NCBI GenBank assembly: GCA_024036415.1
Contig: JAMWET010001025.1
Coordinates: forward strand, 25,084-89,083
From: Prochilodus magdalenae
Lineage: Eukaryota; Chordata; Actinopteri; Characiformes; Prochilodontidae
Reading direction: 5' to 3'
DNA: 64,000 nt
Below, in pieces: positions 12,360 through 25,035 of the stretch. A program made the position numbers and the translations under genes. Below the pieces are notes generated by a model that saw only the letters and a list, made by a program, of their open reading frames with translations, had not been told where the DNA came from and made no database searches. Within the stretch, counting starts at the first letter, position 1. Every line of letters starts with the position of its first letter.

Positions 12360-13412
12360 TTGTCCACCAGCTTGGTCATGCTGGTCTGCTAGCTGGCCAA
12401 GGTGGTCATGCTGTTAGACCGGCCTGGATGTGGAGTGGTCACACTGGTAGACAAGTCTGGTTGAAGTGGTCAAGCTGTTAGACCAGCCTGGATGCAGAGT
12501 GGTCACCCTGGTCATGGTGGTAGACCAGCCTGGATGCAGAGTGGTCACACTGGTAGACCAGCCTGGTTCAGCTGGTCATGGTGGTAGACCAGCCTGGATG
12601 AGGAGTGGTCACACTTGTAGACCAGCCTGGATGAGGTTGTCATGGTGGTAGACCAGCCTGGATGAGGAATGGTCACACTTGTAGACCAGCCTGGATGAGG
12701 TTGTCATGGTGGTAGACCAGCCTGGCTAATGGTGGTCACATTGGTAGACCAGTCTGGTTGAGGTGGTCATGGTGGTAGACCAGCCTGGATGAGGAGTGGT
12801 CACACTGGTAGACCAGCCTGGCTAATGGTGGTCACACTGGTAGACCAGCCTGGATGAGGAGTGGTCACACTGGTAGACCAGTCTGGTTGAGGTGGTCGTG
12901 GTGGTAACCAGCCTGGATGAGGAGTGGTCACGCTGGTAGACCAGCCTGGCTAATGGTGGTCACACTGGTAGACCAGCCTGGATGAGGAGTGGTCACACTG
13001 GTAGACCGGCCTGGATGAGGTGGTCATGGTGGTAGACCAGCCTGGATGAGGAGTGGTCACACTGGTAGACCAGCCTGGCTAATGGTGGTCACACTGGTAG
13101 ACCAGCCTGGATGAGGAGTGGTCACACTGGTAGACCGGCCTGGATGAGGTGGTCATGGTGGTAGACCAGCCTGGATGAGGAGTGGTCACACTGGTAGACC
13201 AGCCTGGCTAATGGTGGTCACACTGGTAGACCAGCCTGGATGAGGAGTGGTCACACTGGTAGACCAGCCTGGCTAATGGTGGTCACACTGGTAGACCAGC
13301 CTGGATGTGGAGTGGTCACGCTGGTAGACCAGCCTGGCTAAAGGTGGTCACACTGGTAGACCGGCCTGGATGAGGTGGTCGTGGTGGTAACCAGTGTGGT
13401 TGTGGTGGTTGA
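12360..13412. repeat. 32/33-bp minisatellite (AGACCAGCCTGG type)
   Basis: Units AGACCAGCCTGGATGAGGAG plus TGGTCACACTGGT (33 bp) alternate with AGACCAGCCTGGCTAATGG plus TGGTCACACTGGT (32 bp). The first ~60 bp are degenerate. The regular alternation from about 12700 suggests that dimers were amplified. Confidence 0.93.
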
Positions 13413-14774
13413 GCTTGTCACACTGATCCAGATCTCAGTGGTCCAACTCTTCATGCTGAGCTTTCTGAGAGAAAGAGACCCACACCAGACGTGGAGAGGT
13501 CACACCAGACGCATGGACAAGGTCATCAGAACCTTCTCCACTCACCTAACTGGTCTTAGCATTAGCTGGCTAGCTGGGTAAAGGGGGTCACACCATGTAA
13601 ACTATACCTGTAAACTCAGAACCTTCCCAGGGTTTTTTCCTCATCCCGGCGCTCCTTGAGCCAAAGACCTGGCGCTTTACCAGGCGCTGCGATCAATGTG
13701 GCATTCCGGCCTGACAGGCGGTGGCTAATTGAATTGGACTTGTTCTTAAGAAAAGCCGGCTGCTACAGATCTCTGATAGAAGCCAGGAGAGGGAGTGGAG
13801 GGTGGAGTGCCTGATGTACGTTTACGTTCTCCAGTTATTGGTCCAGAAACGTCAGCCAGGAACGTCAGGATAAGAGCAGGAAAAACGGCCCCCGAGCGGA
13901 TAGCTCCATAAAGCCTGGCGGGAATTATTACACAGATAAAGCTGCAGGGCAGGCCTTGTAAGTTTTCCTGACAGGGATTATCTCTCCTTCTCCACCGCGG
14001 ACTCCAGAGCGACGAAACGCTAGCCCCTGGTTCCGAAACAGACCGGTTAGCACGTTAGCCCACTGAGTTCTAGCATAGCGCTTTCTAACTGGCTTTGAGG
14101 GCGACTTGAAGCCGTCCGGTTATGCTGAAAGATGGCAGCACTAGCCATGCTAACTCACAGCAGATTAGCCTCTTTTGCCATGTGATTAGCTGTCACATTG
14201 CGAGGCACGTCTTTGCACTTGTTTGTAGATCTCGCGCTAGCAGAACCCGCACCCCTCACTCACTCGCGGTCGGGCGGAGAACTTTCATACTTTGAGTCGA
14301 GGCTTGTTTTTGTTGATGAATGAAATGTGTTTCTGAATTAGCGCGCTAACTGGGTGCGGGTGCTGCGGGTCCCGTGTGGACGCTAGCCGGCGCGTTTAGC
14401 GCTAATGAATTTGTGGGGGTTTTAATGAGGCGAGATTAGCTTTGATCCTGGAGGGGCTGCTGCACAGTGGAAGTCCTTCTCCTGAACATCCATCACGGCG
14501 TTCCACAGCGGCGCTGGTGCGTGCGGTAATGACGCTGGGACACCGGGGCGCTGGTTTTTAGAGCAGATCCTCCAGGACGACCTTCTCAGAGTGTTTAGGA
14601 GGAGGTCTCAGGAGGAGGGAGGTTTATTTATGCCTGGGCGGTTCTCTGTTCCTGAAATACCTCCACAGAGACGTTCTCCACCTTCACCTCCACCGTCTCC
14701 CTTTACTGTCAGGTCTGAATGGTCTTCAGGCTCGAGATGTTCATCACCCCATGAGCAGCTAAGCAGCTTCAGAT
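13413..14774. other. Intronic low-copy DNA
   Basis: Mixed composition with homeodomain-like TAATT words (13725-13740) and CATAAAGC/TTATTACACAG sites (13905-13940). No exon or transposon was recognised. Confidence 0.5.
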
Positions 14775-16036
14775 GGCTGGTGTAATGTACAGGTGTGGGA
14801 GTGGTTGGTGTAATGTACAGGTGTGGGAGTGGTTGGTGTAATGTACAGGTGTGGGAGTGGCTGGTGTAATGTACAGGTGTGGAAGTGGTTAGTGTAACGT
14901 ACAGGTGTGGGAGTGGTTGGTGTAATGTACAGGTGTGGGAGTGGTTGGTGTAATGTACAGGTGTGGGAGTGGTTAGTGTAACGTACAGGTGTGGGAGTGG
15001 TTGGTGTAATGTACAGGTGTGGGAGTGGTTGGTGTAATGTACAGGTGTGGGAGTGGTTGGTGTAACGTACAGGTGTGGGAGTGGTTGGTGTAATGTACAG
15101 GTGTGGAAGTGGTTGGTGTAATGTACAGGTGTGGAAGTGGTTGGTGTAATGTACAGGTGTGGAAGTGGTTGGTGTAATGTACAGGTGTGGAAGTGGTTGG
15201 TGTAATGTACAGGTGTGGGAGTGGTTGGTGTAATGTACAGGTGTGGAAGTGGTTGGTGTAATGTACAGGTGTGGAAGTGGTTGGTGTAATGTACAGGTGT
15301 GGGAGTGGTTAGTGTAATGTACAGGTGTGGGAGTGGTTGGTGTAATGTACAGGTGTGGGAGTGGTTGGTGTAATGTACAGGTGTGGAAGTGGTTGGTGTA
15401 ATGTACAGGTGTGGAAGTGGTTGGTGTAATGTACAGGTGTGGGAGTGGTTAGTGTAATGTACAGGTGTGTGGGAGTGGTTGGTGTAATGTACAGGTGTGG
15501 GAGTGGTTGGTGTAATGTACAGGTGTGGAAGTGGTTGGTGTAATGTACAGGTGTGGAAGTGGTTGGTGTAATGTACAGGTGTGGGAGTGGTTAGTGTAAT
15601 GTACAGGTGTGGGAGTGGTTAGTGTAATGTACAGGTGTGGGAGTGGTTAGTGTAATGTACAGGTGTGGGAGCGGTTGGTGTAATGTACAGGTGTGGGAGT
15701 GGTTGGTGTAATGTACAGGTGTGGGAGCGGTTGGTGTAATGTACAGGTGTGGGAGTGGCTGGTGTAATGTACAGGTGTGGGAGCGGTTGGTGTAATGTAC
15801 AGGTGTGGGAGTGGTTGGTGTAATGTACAGGTGTGGGAGTGGTTGGTGTAATGTACAGGTGTGGAAGTGGTTGGTGTAATGTACAGGTGTGGGAGTGGTT
15901 AGTGTAATGTACAGGTGTGGGAGCGGTTGGTGTAATGTACAGGTGTGGGAGGGGTTGGTGTAATGTACAGGTGTGCAAGTGGTTGGTGTAATGTACAGGT
16001 GTGGGAGTGGTTGGTGTAACGTACAGGTGTGGGAGT
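14775..16036. repeat. 28-bp minisatellite, about 45 copies
   Basis: The unit AGTGGTTGGTGTAATGTACA plus GGTGTGGG is highly uniform, varying at G/A in GGGAGT/GGAAGT, TTGGTG/TTAGTG, GTGG/GCGG and AATG/AACG. One copy near 15466 has an extra GT. A minus-strand open frame (PHLYITPTTPTPVHYTNH type) is an artefact of the repeat. Confidence 0.97.
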
Positions 16037-17155
16037 GTCATGTTAGATGTTCTAGATATGTTCTTAAGACTGTAATACTACAGCTTTACAGTCAGTCATA
16101 TCAGCTGACTAGCCCGGTTCTAGATAAGAAGAAAAGCTAATCAGCTCATCAGTTTAACCAAAACCGGGTTCTTACTTCACCGGTACGCTCGGTTCTCCGT
16201 GCGGCATCACAGTCGAGGACGGTGGTGATGTCACCAGCCGCTAACGAGCCGAGGAACGTACCTGAGGTCAGAGCAGGCCTATTTACTGTATGGAACAGAG
16301 ATCAATCAAACCCGGGCCTCTCTCGGAGGGTCCGCTGTAGTGGTCCTGATTGTCCTGCTCTGTCTCTCCGGCCTTCAGACGCTCCCCCTTTGATCTTCTG
16401 TCAGCGCTCCCTTGCGCCTGTGACGCGCTCGTTTGAAAGGCACCTGCTGTGTTCATTAGGAGGCAGTTGGGAATGAATTAGGAGCGATATGGAGGTCATA
16501 AAGGAGCGGGTGGAGGAATGAGGCTCGGGCTGTTTTCACAGAGAGCACTAATGAAGCATTAGCATTCCGCTCCGGTGCTCTCCGGTTCCGGAATTGTGTT
16601 AGCAGGCCGGGTATACCTCTACCTCTCTCAGAGCTGGAATATCGGTGTCAGCCACAAGCTAGCGTTAGCATGACCAGCTCATTCTGGGTCAAGGGAGCCG
16701 GTGTCAGTCGGCTGTTGCTACAGTATTCTGAGTGTTGTTCAGCCGTTTCCATGGTATTCCCGGCTGTTGCTAAGGTGTTGATATTGTAGTCCTTCAGGCA
16801 AGACATGTCTGGTGTCTGAAGTTTCTTCGGTTTTAGCACTCCAGCTCCAAAGCTAATGTAGCTATGAAGCTAACAACTGACTAGCATGCTAACTGCACAC
16901 CTAATGCCCTGGAGTGAGAGGCGCAGTATGGAGTCTGTCCTAAAGCCGGGAGAACTGCCCCCCTCATAGGCTCGGGAAGCAAAAGTGACAGAGGAGTGAG
17001 AGGTTCTCATGCTCTAGAACATCAGGAGAACCTGTTTTAGGCTGCAGAGCCTGTGCTGCACGTGTAGAGCTGCTAATCAGTTAGCATGGAGCTAACAGTA
17101 GTTTTCTTGAAGCTGTGAGACTCATACAGTGACTGTCTGTTCAGCTAGCTGCTAG
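16037..17155. other. Intronic low-copy DNA
   Basis: No gene was recognised. Open frames of 60-85 codons at 16222-16476 and 16648-16839 look like chance. Confidence 0.5.
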
Positions 17156-17635
17156 CTGTTCCTGTATTGTCCCAGGTGGTTGTTAAGTTTTGCTCGGCTG
17201 TTCCTGTATTGTCCCAGGTGGTTGTTAAGTTTTGCTCGGCTGTTCCTGTATTGTCCCAGGTGGTTGTTAAGTTTTGCTCGGCTGTTCCTGTATTGTCCCA
17301 GGTGGTTGTTAAGTTTTGCTTGGCTGTTCCTGTATTGTCCCAGGTGGTGGGTTAGTTTTGCTCGGCTGTTCCTGTATTGTCTCAGGTGGTTGTTAAGTTT
17401 TGCTCGGCTGTTCCTGTATTGTCCCAGGTGGTGGGTTAGTTTTGCTTGGCTGTTCCTGTATTGTCCCAGGTGGTTGTTAAGTTTTGCTCGGCTGTTCCTG
17501 TATTGTCCCAGGTGGTGGGTTAGTTTTTCTTGGCTGTTCCTGTATTGTCCCAGGTGGTTGTTAAGTTTTGCTCGGCTGTTCCTGTATTGTCCCAGGTGGT
17601 TGTTAAGTTTTGCTCGGCTGTTCCTGTATTGTTCC
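17156..17635. repeat. 42-bp minisatellite, about 11 copies
   Basis: The unit GGCTGTTCCTGTATTGTCCC plus AGGTGGTTGTTAAGTTTTGCTC has a GTGGGTTAG variant. Fourteen codons per unit keep one plus frame open (LFLYCPRWLLSFAR repeats, ~173 codons), which I regard as non-coding. Confidence 0.95.
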
Positions 17636-18778
17636 TGTTCTGTCTCTGGGGTTCAGGTGAGAGACGTCCTCTGTGACCTCAGCTGTAGCCGTAAGGGTTA
17701 AACTCGTTCTCTCCATCTGTTCATTTCCGAACGTTTCCTACATCGGTACCTCCCTCCTCCAGACCGGTTCCCTTCAAAGGAGGCAGACGGAGGTGAGGAG
17801 TGAAGTCTGATTAATAATGCTGATAGAACTCTGCTGTTTGTATGTAATGATCATTTAGCTGTGATTAGCCGCGGCGCTAATGATACAGCGCTGCGGAAAC
17901 GCAGCGGTCCCCCCCGCAGAGGGCAAACGCAGCTGAAGAATGGAGCCTGATAAAGGCATGACAAATGAACCGGCCTGCGTGAGTTCTCTCCAGACTGGAC
18001 GGGGGGGCGCGGGGGGACGCGGCGGGGCACGGCAGTAATTAATTTCTCAAGGTCAGTTATTATAAGTGTTAAAGTGATGAAGGAAATCCACCGCAGGTGA
18101 GGAGCGGCGAGGGAGAGCTCCGCACAGCCTGACAGGTAGAGTCCGCTCCTGGAATAGACCGCTTACCGCCACTGAAGCATACATGAAGCCGAGGAGTATA
18201 GCACTTAGTGTGGCCGGCGCTTACCGGGAGGACGATCCATCCGCGCTCCTCCAGCGCCGGGCGCGTACGTGAGCAGCGCTCCTATGCTTACCGCTCTGAG
18301 GCGTATAGTCTTACGCAGAGCGTGGAGCTGCTGATGTAATCAATGCTGCAGTAATGCACGGATCAGTCGGATCTCTCACTCCGAATCCGGAGCTCCTCTG
18401 CATTAGCGCCGGCTGATGAATTAGCTGGTATTCCGAGTCGTGTCCTAATACGGTGCTGTAGTCGGAATAAGGCAGCAGAATCGATGTAATATCTCTTTCC
18501 TCCTCTGCGCTCGCTCCTCAGTCCATAAAGCCCACACGGCCTTCGATCCGCTCATATTACCAGAGTATGAAGGTATTGATTGAGTAATTCTCTGAAGGAA
18601 TATCGCACAGTCCTGATCAATTAGCCTCATTCAGGCCGAGTCGGGCCGAGAGGCTTCAGAGCCGCGCGCGGACTTCCAGACGCACAACTGCCCGCTCCCT
18701 CTCCCTGCCCGGAACAGCTGTGTGGTGGGACACAGCCCTGCTTCAGTAATCAACACCTACGGATCCCTGCCGGAGACA
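17636..18778. other. Intronic low-copy DNA, possible conserved non-coding sequence
   Basis: The part at 18030-18630 combines GC-rich stretches with AT-rich sites such as TAATTAATTTC and AATTAGCC. No exon is recognised. Conservation cannot be judged from one genome. Confidence 0.45.
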
Positions 18779-19118
18779 CCCCATACCCGGACACCCGGTC
18801 CATACCCGGACACCCGGTCCATACCCGCTTACACAGACCCTCGGTCCATACCCGGACACCTGGTCCATACCCGGACACCCGGTCCATACCCGGACACCCG
18901 GTCCATACCCGCTTACACAGACACCCGGTCCATACCCGGACACCCGGTCCATACCCGCTTACACAGACCCTCGGTCCATACCCGCTTACACAGACACCCG
19001 GTCCACACCCGGACACCCGGTCCATACCCGCTTACACAGACACCCGGTCCATACCCGCTTACACAGACACCCAGCCCATACCCGCTTACACAGACACCCG
19101 GCCCATACCCAGATAACC
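18779..19118. repeat. 19/27-bp minisatellite (CCATACCCGGACACCCGGT)
   Basis: Nineteen-bp units (CATACCCGGACACCCGGTC) are mixed with 27-bp units carrying CGCTTACACAGA. The 8-bp difference throws reading frames, yet open frames appear on both strands because of low stop content. Confidence 0.92.
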
Positions 19119-19600
19119 CCCTACACACGCAGTGGCGTTGAGGTTCTGGACTCTGGAGTGGTCAGTCCACTGTTCTGAGCTTCACTGTGGTGTCCATGTC
19201 TCAGTGTAGGCGTATGTTAGCACGTGTTAGCATGTGTCTGTGTGTGTTAGCATGTGTCGGGTGTGTTAGCGTGTTAGCGGCTACATGAGGCCACGCTGCT
19301 TCTCATCATCTGTCTCAGTCAGGCTGGTATTGAACATGTCAGACACATTTCCAAACACATCCCCAACACATCAATCACAGTCCGCCTTCACCCGCGGCAT
19401 GTTTACTGCAGCGCTGCATCCTGGGTAGCTCCATACAGAGATCCCGCAGGACAGTTTACCCTGGGTGGACTAGCAGGGCCGGGGAGCAGGGGTCCAACCT
19501 GATTACACCAGGGGACCAATACGCTTGCAGTCCAGCACCAGTCTCCACCAGTGATGGTTCGGGTCTGCAGCCTGTAGGGCTGAAGCGAGATTGACACTCC
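19119..19600. other. Intronic low-copy DNA
   Basis: It holds a short GTGTTAGCATGTGTC direct-repeat stretch (19205-19275). Nothing else is recognised. Confidence 0.55.
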
Positions 19601-22378
19601 CGGTGCTGAAGCTGGGTTGGAGCTGTGGTGCTGATGCTGGGTTGGAGCTGTGGTGCTGAAGCTGGGTTGGAGCTGTGGTGCTGAAGCTGGGTTGGAGCTG
19701 TGGTGCTGATGCTGGGTTGGAGCTGTGGTGCTGATGCTGGGTTGGAGCTGTGGTGCTGATGCTGGGTTGGAGCTGTGGTGCTGTCGCTGGGTTGGGGCTG
19801 TGGTGCTGACGCTGGGTTGGGGTTGTGGTGCTGATGCTGGGTTGGAGCTGTGGTGCTGATGCTGGGTTGGAGCTGTGGTGCTGATGCTGGGTTGGAGCTG
19901 TGGTGCTGATGCTGGGTTGGGGTTGTGGTGCTGATGCTGGGTTGGAGCTGTGGTGCTGACGCTGGGTTGGAGCTGTGGTGCTGCCGCTGGGTTGGAGCTG
20001 TGGTGCTGCCGCTGGGTTGGAGCTGTGGTGCTGACGCTGGGTTGGGGTTGTGGTGCTGCCGCTGGGTTGGAGCTGTGGTGCTGCCGCTGGGTTGGAGCTG
20101 TGGTGCTGACGCTGGGTTGGAGCTGTGGTGCTGACGCTGGGTTGGAGCTGTGGTGCTGATGCTGGGTTGGAGCTGTGGTGCTGATGCTGGGTTGGAGCTG
20201 TGGTGCTGACGCTGGGTTGGAGCTGTGGTGCTGATGCTGGGTTGGAGCTGTGGTGCTGCCGCTGGGTTGGAGCTGTGGTGCTGCCGCTGGGTTGGAGCTG
20301 TGGTGCTGATGCTGGGTTGGAGCTGTGGTGCTGATGCTGGGTTGGAGCTGTGGTGCTGATGCTGGGTTGGAGCCGTGGTGCTGACGCTGGGTTGGAGCTG
20401 TGGTGCTGATGCTGGGTTGGAGCTGTGGTGCTGAAGCTGGGTTGGAGCTGTGGTGCTGCCGCTGGGTTGGGGCTGTGGTGCTGACGCTGGGTTGGAGCTG
20501 TGGTGCTGAAGCTGGGTTGGAGCTGTGGTGCTGAAGCTGGGTTGGAGCTGTGGTGCCGATGCTGGGTTGGAGCTGTGGTGCTGATGCTGGGTTGGGGCTG
20601 TGGTGCTGATGCCGGGTTGGAGCTGTGGTGCTGACGCTGGGTTGGAGCTGTGGTGCCGATGCTGGGTTGGAGCTGTGGTGCTGATGCTGGGTTGGAGCTG
20701 TGGTGCTGACGCTGGGTTGGAGCTGTGGTGCTGAAGCTGGGTTGGAGCTGTGGTGCTGCCGCTGGGTTGGAGCTGTGGTGCTGATGCTGGGTTGGGGCTG
20801 TGGTGCTGATGCTGGGTTGGGGCTGTGGTGCTGATGCTGGGTTGGAGCTGTGGTGCTGATGCTGGGTTGGAGCTGTGGTGCTGACGCTGGGTTGGGGCTG
20901 TGGTGCTGACGCTGGGTTGGGGCTGTGGTGCTGCCGCTGGGTTGGAGCGGTGGTGCTGCTGCTGGGTTGGAGCTGTGGTGCTGCTGCTGGGTTGGAGCTG
21001 TGGTGCTGCTGCTGGGTTGGAGCTGTGGTGCTGATGCTGGGTTGGAGCTGTGGTGCTGCCGCTGGGTTGGAGCTGTGGTGCTGACGCTGGGTTGGAGCTG
21101 TGGTGCTGACGCTGGGTTGGAGCTGTGGTGCTGACGCTGGGTTGGAGCTGTGGTGCTGCCGCTGGGTTGGAGCTGTGGTGCTGCCGCTGGGTTGGAGCTG
21201 TGGTGCTGATGCTGGGTTGGAGCTGTGGTGCTGATGCTGGGTTGGGGCCCGTGGTGCTGATGCTGGGTTGGGGCCCGTGGTGCTGATGCTGGGTTGGAGC
21301 TGTGGTGCTGACGCTGGGTTGGAGCTGTGGTGCTGACGCTGGGTTGGAGCTGTGGTGCTGACGCTGGGTTGGAGCTGTGGTGCTGATGCTGGGTTGGAGC
21401 TGTGGTGCTGATGCTGGGTTGGAGCTGTGGTGCTGACGCTGGGTTGGAGCTGTGGTGCTGCCGCTGGGTTGGAGCTGTGGTGCTGATGCTGGGTTGGGGT
21501 TGTGGTGCTGCCGCTGGGTTGGAGCTGTGGTGCTGATGCTGGGTTGGAGCTGTGGTGCTGATGCTGGGTTGGGGCTGTGGTGCTGATGCTGGGTTGGGGT
21601 TGTGGTGCTGATGCTGGGTTGGAGCTGTGGTGCTGCCGCTGGGTTGGAGCTGTGGTGCTGACGCTGGGTTGGAGCTGTGGTGCTGATGCTGGGTTGGAGC
21701 TGTGGTGCTGACGCTGGGTTGGAGCTGTGGTGCTGACGCTGGGTTGGAGCTGTGGTGCTGACGCTGGGTTGGAGCTGTGGTGCTGCCGCTGGGTTGGAGC
21801 TGTGGTGCTGATGCTGGGTTGGAGCTGTGGTGCTGACGCTGGGTTGGAGCTGTGGTGCTGCCGCTGGGTTGGAGCTGTGGTGCTGACGCTGGGTTGGAGC
21901 TGTGGTGCTGATGCTGGGTTGGAGCTGTGGTGCTGATGCTGGGTTGGGGCCCGTGGTGCTGACGCTGGGTTGGAGCTGTGGTGCTGACGCTGGGTTGGAG
22001 CTGTGGTGCTGACGCTGGGTTGGAGCTGTGGTGCTGCCGCTGGGTTGGAGCTGTGGTGCTGATGCTGGGTTGGGGCTGTGGTGCTGATGCTGGGTTGGAG
22101 CTGTGGTGCTGACGCTGGGTTGGAGCTGTGGTGCTGATGCTGGGTTGGAGCTGTGGTGCTGATGCTGGGTTGGAGCTGTGGTGCTGCCGCTGGGTTGGAG
22201 CTGTGGTGCTGATGCTGGGTTGGGGCTGTGGTGCTGACGCTGGGTTGGGGCTGTGGTGCTGCCGCTGGGTTGGAGCTGTGGTGCTGATGCTGGGTTGGAG
22301 CTGTGGTGCTGATGCTGGGTTGGAGCTGTGGTGCTGATGCTGGGTTGGAGCTGTGGTGCTGACGCTGGGTTGGAGCTG
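19601..22378. repeat. 25-bp minisatellite, about 110 copies
   Basis: The unit is GCTGGGTTGGAGCTGTGGTG plus CTGAT. Most variation is confined to the last bases (CTGAT, CTGAC, CTGCC, CTGAA, CTGCT) and to GGAGCTG versus GGGGCTG or GGGGTTG. Three units near 21246, 21273 and 21947 carry GGGCCC and are 1 bp longer. Many identical 69-codon open frames arise from 25-bp frame rotation and are not genes. Confidence 0.97.
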
Positions 22379-23392
22379 CAGCCAGTGGAGTGAGTTTCGG
22401 TAGAACCGGGCCTGGATCCGTTTGTCTCGTGCTCTCGTGTGGGGGTATGGTTTCAGGTGGCTTCAGAGGCAGTTGTGTGAAGCGTGTAGAGCAGGCTGAG
22501 GACGCCAGCGTCAGCGTGTCTGGCTGGAGGGTGCGGTACTGTGGAGAACCTGATTGTGCTGTGATGTGCGGTTAAGCCGCTCCGTGTTCAGTAATGTTTT
22601 GGTGCTTAGCTGGAAGTGCTGATTTAACGCCACCAAGCAGCAGAGCAACATAAACCGGCCCTGCGGCGCCGCCGTGCTGAGTGGGCCATCAGCTGGACGG
22701 AGGCTGTGGAGTAGCCTGTAGTTGTTAGGCCGTGAGGAAGATGACGGATCATGTCTTATTCTCCCGCCCACGCTCCGAGGAGCGGCCCATTATCCGCACG
22801 CTGAAATATGAATACCAGGCCTGAGCGGCTGCGTGACCCGTCTGTGGTGAGGCAGCACACAGACGGGAGGTGCTGGAGGAGACGAGTGCTGCTAATTAAA
22901 ATGAAGGAGAGGGGAGCAGATGGTTCCTCCACAGCTGGAAACGTCCCGCTGCCTCCGGGCGCGTGCACAGCCGCGGCGTTCCTCGGGGAACCACACTCTG
23001 TCCCTTTCAGTTTGTCTTCTGCTGCTCACGGGCGCTCAGGCGATGCCCTTCAGGCGGTGGCTGGGCTCGGCAGCTCCGGGGACGAGGGAGGAGGTGGCGT
23101 CCCGGTTTCGCGTGCGCTCCGGAGGCAGATGTGCAGCCGTGTTCAGCAGGAGGAGACCTGTAGAGGCTGTAGGACCGTTCACCTGGCGCGTGAGGATACG
23201 GATATGAGAGCTCAGATCAGATCGGATTAGATTAGCTTCAGCAGGTGAGAGGGAAGCAGAGGGAGAGAGGGAAAGAGAGGGAGGGAGGAGAGAGAGGGGA
23301 GTCAGTCCAACATGAGAAGGTGGAGAAGTAGCTCTGCTGCCCTGACGGTGTAGTCTAACCTCCTATCAGTCACGGAGGTGAACAAACCAGCA
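22379..23392. other. Intronic low-copy GC-rich DNA
   Basis: Open frames of up to 140 codons (22808-23230) overlap in three plus frames and lack homology I can recognise, so chance in GC-rich DNA is likelier than coding. A GGGAGAGAGGGAAAGAG purine patch lies at about 23245-23300. Confidence 0.5.
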
Positions 23393-23875
23393 GGGTCCTA
23401 ACGGTGTCCTGTGATAATCCATCCCATGCAGCTTGAACATCCTCACACAGTTCCTGCAGATGGTGCGGTAGGGGTGGAGGTGGAGGGACACCAGGTCTTC
23501 TGGACGTGTGACTACAGACCGTCCATCTTGGTGCTGACCACGGTGCCTCCACACACGGATTCATTGGGCGTCTCCACCAAGACTAAAGCGGGACTCGTCA
23601 CTGAAGATGACCCGCTGCCATTCTGAGTCCCTCCATGACAGTCTGGTACGACACCACTGCAGTCTTTGGTGACGGTGACGTGGTGTTAAGGACAGTCGTG
23701 GTAACGGTCTGTGTGCATGTAGTCCTGCGTGGTGCAGCCGTCTGCCGATGGTGCTGCACTAACAGGAGGACTGATGGAGGACACCACTGCTCGCTGGAGG
23801 TCTGTAGTGGTGGTGTTGGGTCAGTCAGGTACAGAGATAAGACCCGTCCTTGGTTACCTCACGTGTGCGGTCGAG
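23393..23875 (-). mobile_element. Tc1/mariner transposon remnant, copy 1 (internally deleted transposase)
   Basis: Read on the minus strand, frames switch but the Tc1-type order is clear. There is an N-terminal DNA-binding stretch (GRRLHHAGLHAHRPLPRLSL), then the catalytic-core start WQRVIFSDESRFSLGGDAQ with the first catalytic Asp in FSDESRF (23585-23606), a stop, and VWRHRGQHQDGRSVVTRP. The sequence then jumps straight to a C-terminal segment (EDVQAAWDGLSQDT) typical of the end of these transposases. The middle of the DDE domain, including the other two catalytic acids, is missing. Frameshifts and stops make it a dead copy. The terminal inverted repeats were not identified, so the outer limits are approximate. 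Confidence 0.85.
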
Positions 23876-25035
23876 TGTGGAACCTGAGTCATTAGCATGT
23901 CTCACCATGTCACACCTCCTCACCAAGTCTTACTCCGGTGGTCTGACTCGGGCAGCTGGTTCTTGATGTTGAGTGTAGGTAGTAGTTGCTGCTAAGCTAA
24001 CGCTAACGGGCCTGTAGCTCTGGTTCTCTGATGGTTGAGGTTCATTTAGACGTACAGCCGCACACCTGTAGTTGCACAGTCGCCCAGCTCTCTCCACAGA
24101 CCTGTTGCGTGTTAGTGCTGGGGAAGTGCTGGCGGTGTTGGGTCTCCCTGCGCAGCGCTGGCTAAAGGTCAGCGCTGCTGTTCGCTCGTATCTGCTGGTG
24201 TCGGAGCAGCTAGCGGAACACGGCGAGCGGCTAAATCATTAACAGCCTGCCCTGAGGGCCCCTCGTCCTCCTGCTGCCGCGCGGGGCCACAGCCGGCTTT
24301 AAAAGCAGATCCCCTGCAATATTCATCCCCATCTTTCATTCATGTCCGCCCAGGTCCATTACTGATGTGACGGGACGGGGTTTTCATTAAGCAGAGCGCA
24401 GACGGCCGCAGCGTTAGCGCACAGGGCTAATACGGCTGGCCGTATATCTCTCTCTGAGGCCCGGCTGGAGATTTCCATGTGTAAAGGATGGCCCAGTGTG
24501 AATTTGTAAGAGGAGCTTTAGTGGAGGCGGGGGTGGAGGTGGTGGTGTGGGGGGGCAGTCGTGTCTAGCGTTTCGCTGCCCCGGGCCATGTTAGGTGAAG
24601 CTGTATGCTAGCAGTGCTACGCTGAGCTCCTTTATAACGGTAGCATGAGCTGGACATGCCGAGGAAGTGGCAAATCATTTATTAGCGTGTTCCCAGCCCG
24701 CACGTCTGTTATGCTCTCTGCAGCGGGCTAGCGGGCTAGCGGGCTAGCGGGCTAGCGGGCTAGCGGGTCCCCAGCAAGCCACCCCGAGTGCTGGAATATT
24801 AAGCAGAGCTGCGGTATGTGGAGTACACGGATTCGGGCTGTGTGCACCGGAGGACACCGCAGGGATCTCCGTACACCCTGTGTTCAGTTTCAGCCCAATA
24901 ATCCTGCACTGCACTGTTTCTCTAAATGCCTGCATCAATCAACCTCCTGCATCCTCACCACAACACCCAGCTTCCTGTTGGAACATTAACAAGCTGCACT
25001 GTCTTGGTGTTTGGGTGGATGGTGCTGTTGGTGTT
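23876..25035. other. Intronic low-copy DNA
   Basis: Contains GCTAAC-type words, an 8-bp microsatellite listed separately, and a TTTAAAAG...CAATATTCATCC stretch (24295-24360) that could be regulatory. No gene was recognised. Confidence 0.5.
24722..24768. repeat. 8-bp repeat GCGGGCTA, about six copies
   Basis: A perfect short array made of the GCTAGC word that is common throughout the window. Each unit junction is a GCTAGC palindrome. Confidence 0.9.

Noticed and set aside
12360..13412. Nuclear receptor half-site (GGTCA) cluster
   Set aside because: GGTCA occurs once per unit without the spacing of a paired response element; it is best explained by repeat composition.
22808..23230. 140-codon frame in GC-rich DNA as a novel gene
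   Set aside because: Three overlapping plus frames are equally open and no family or splice pattern is recognised.
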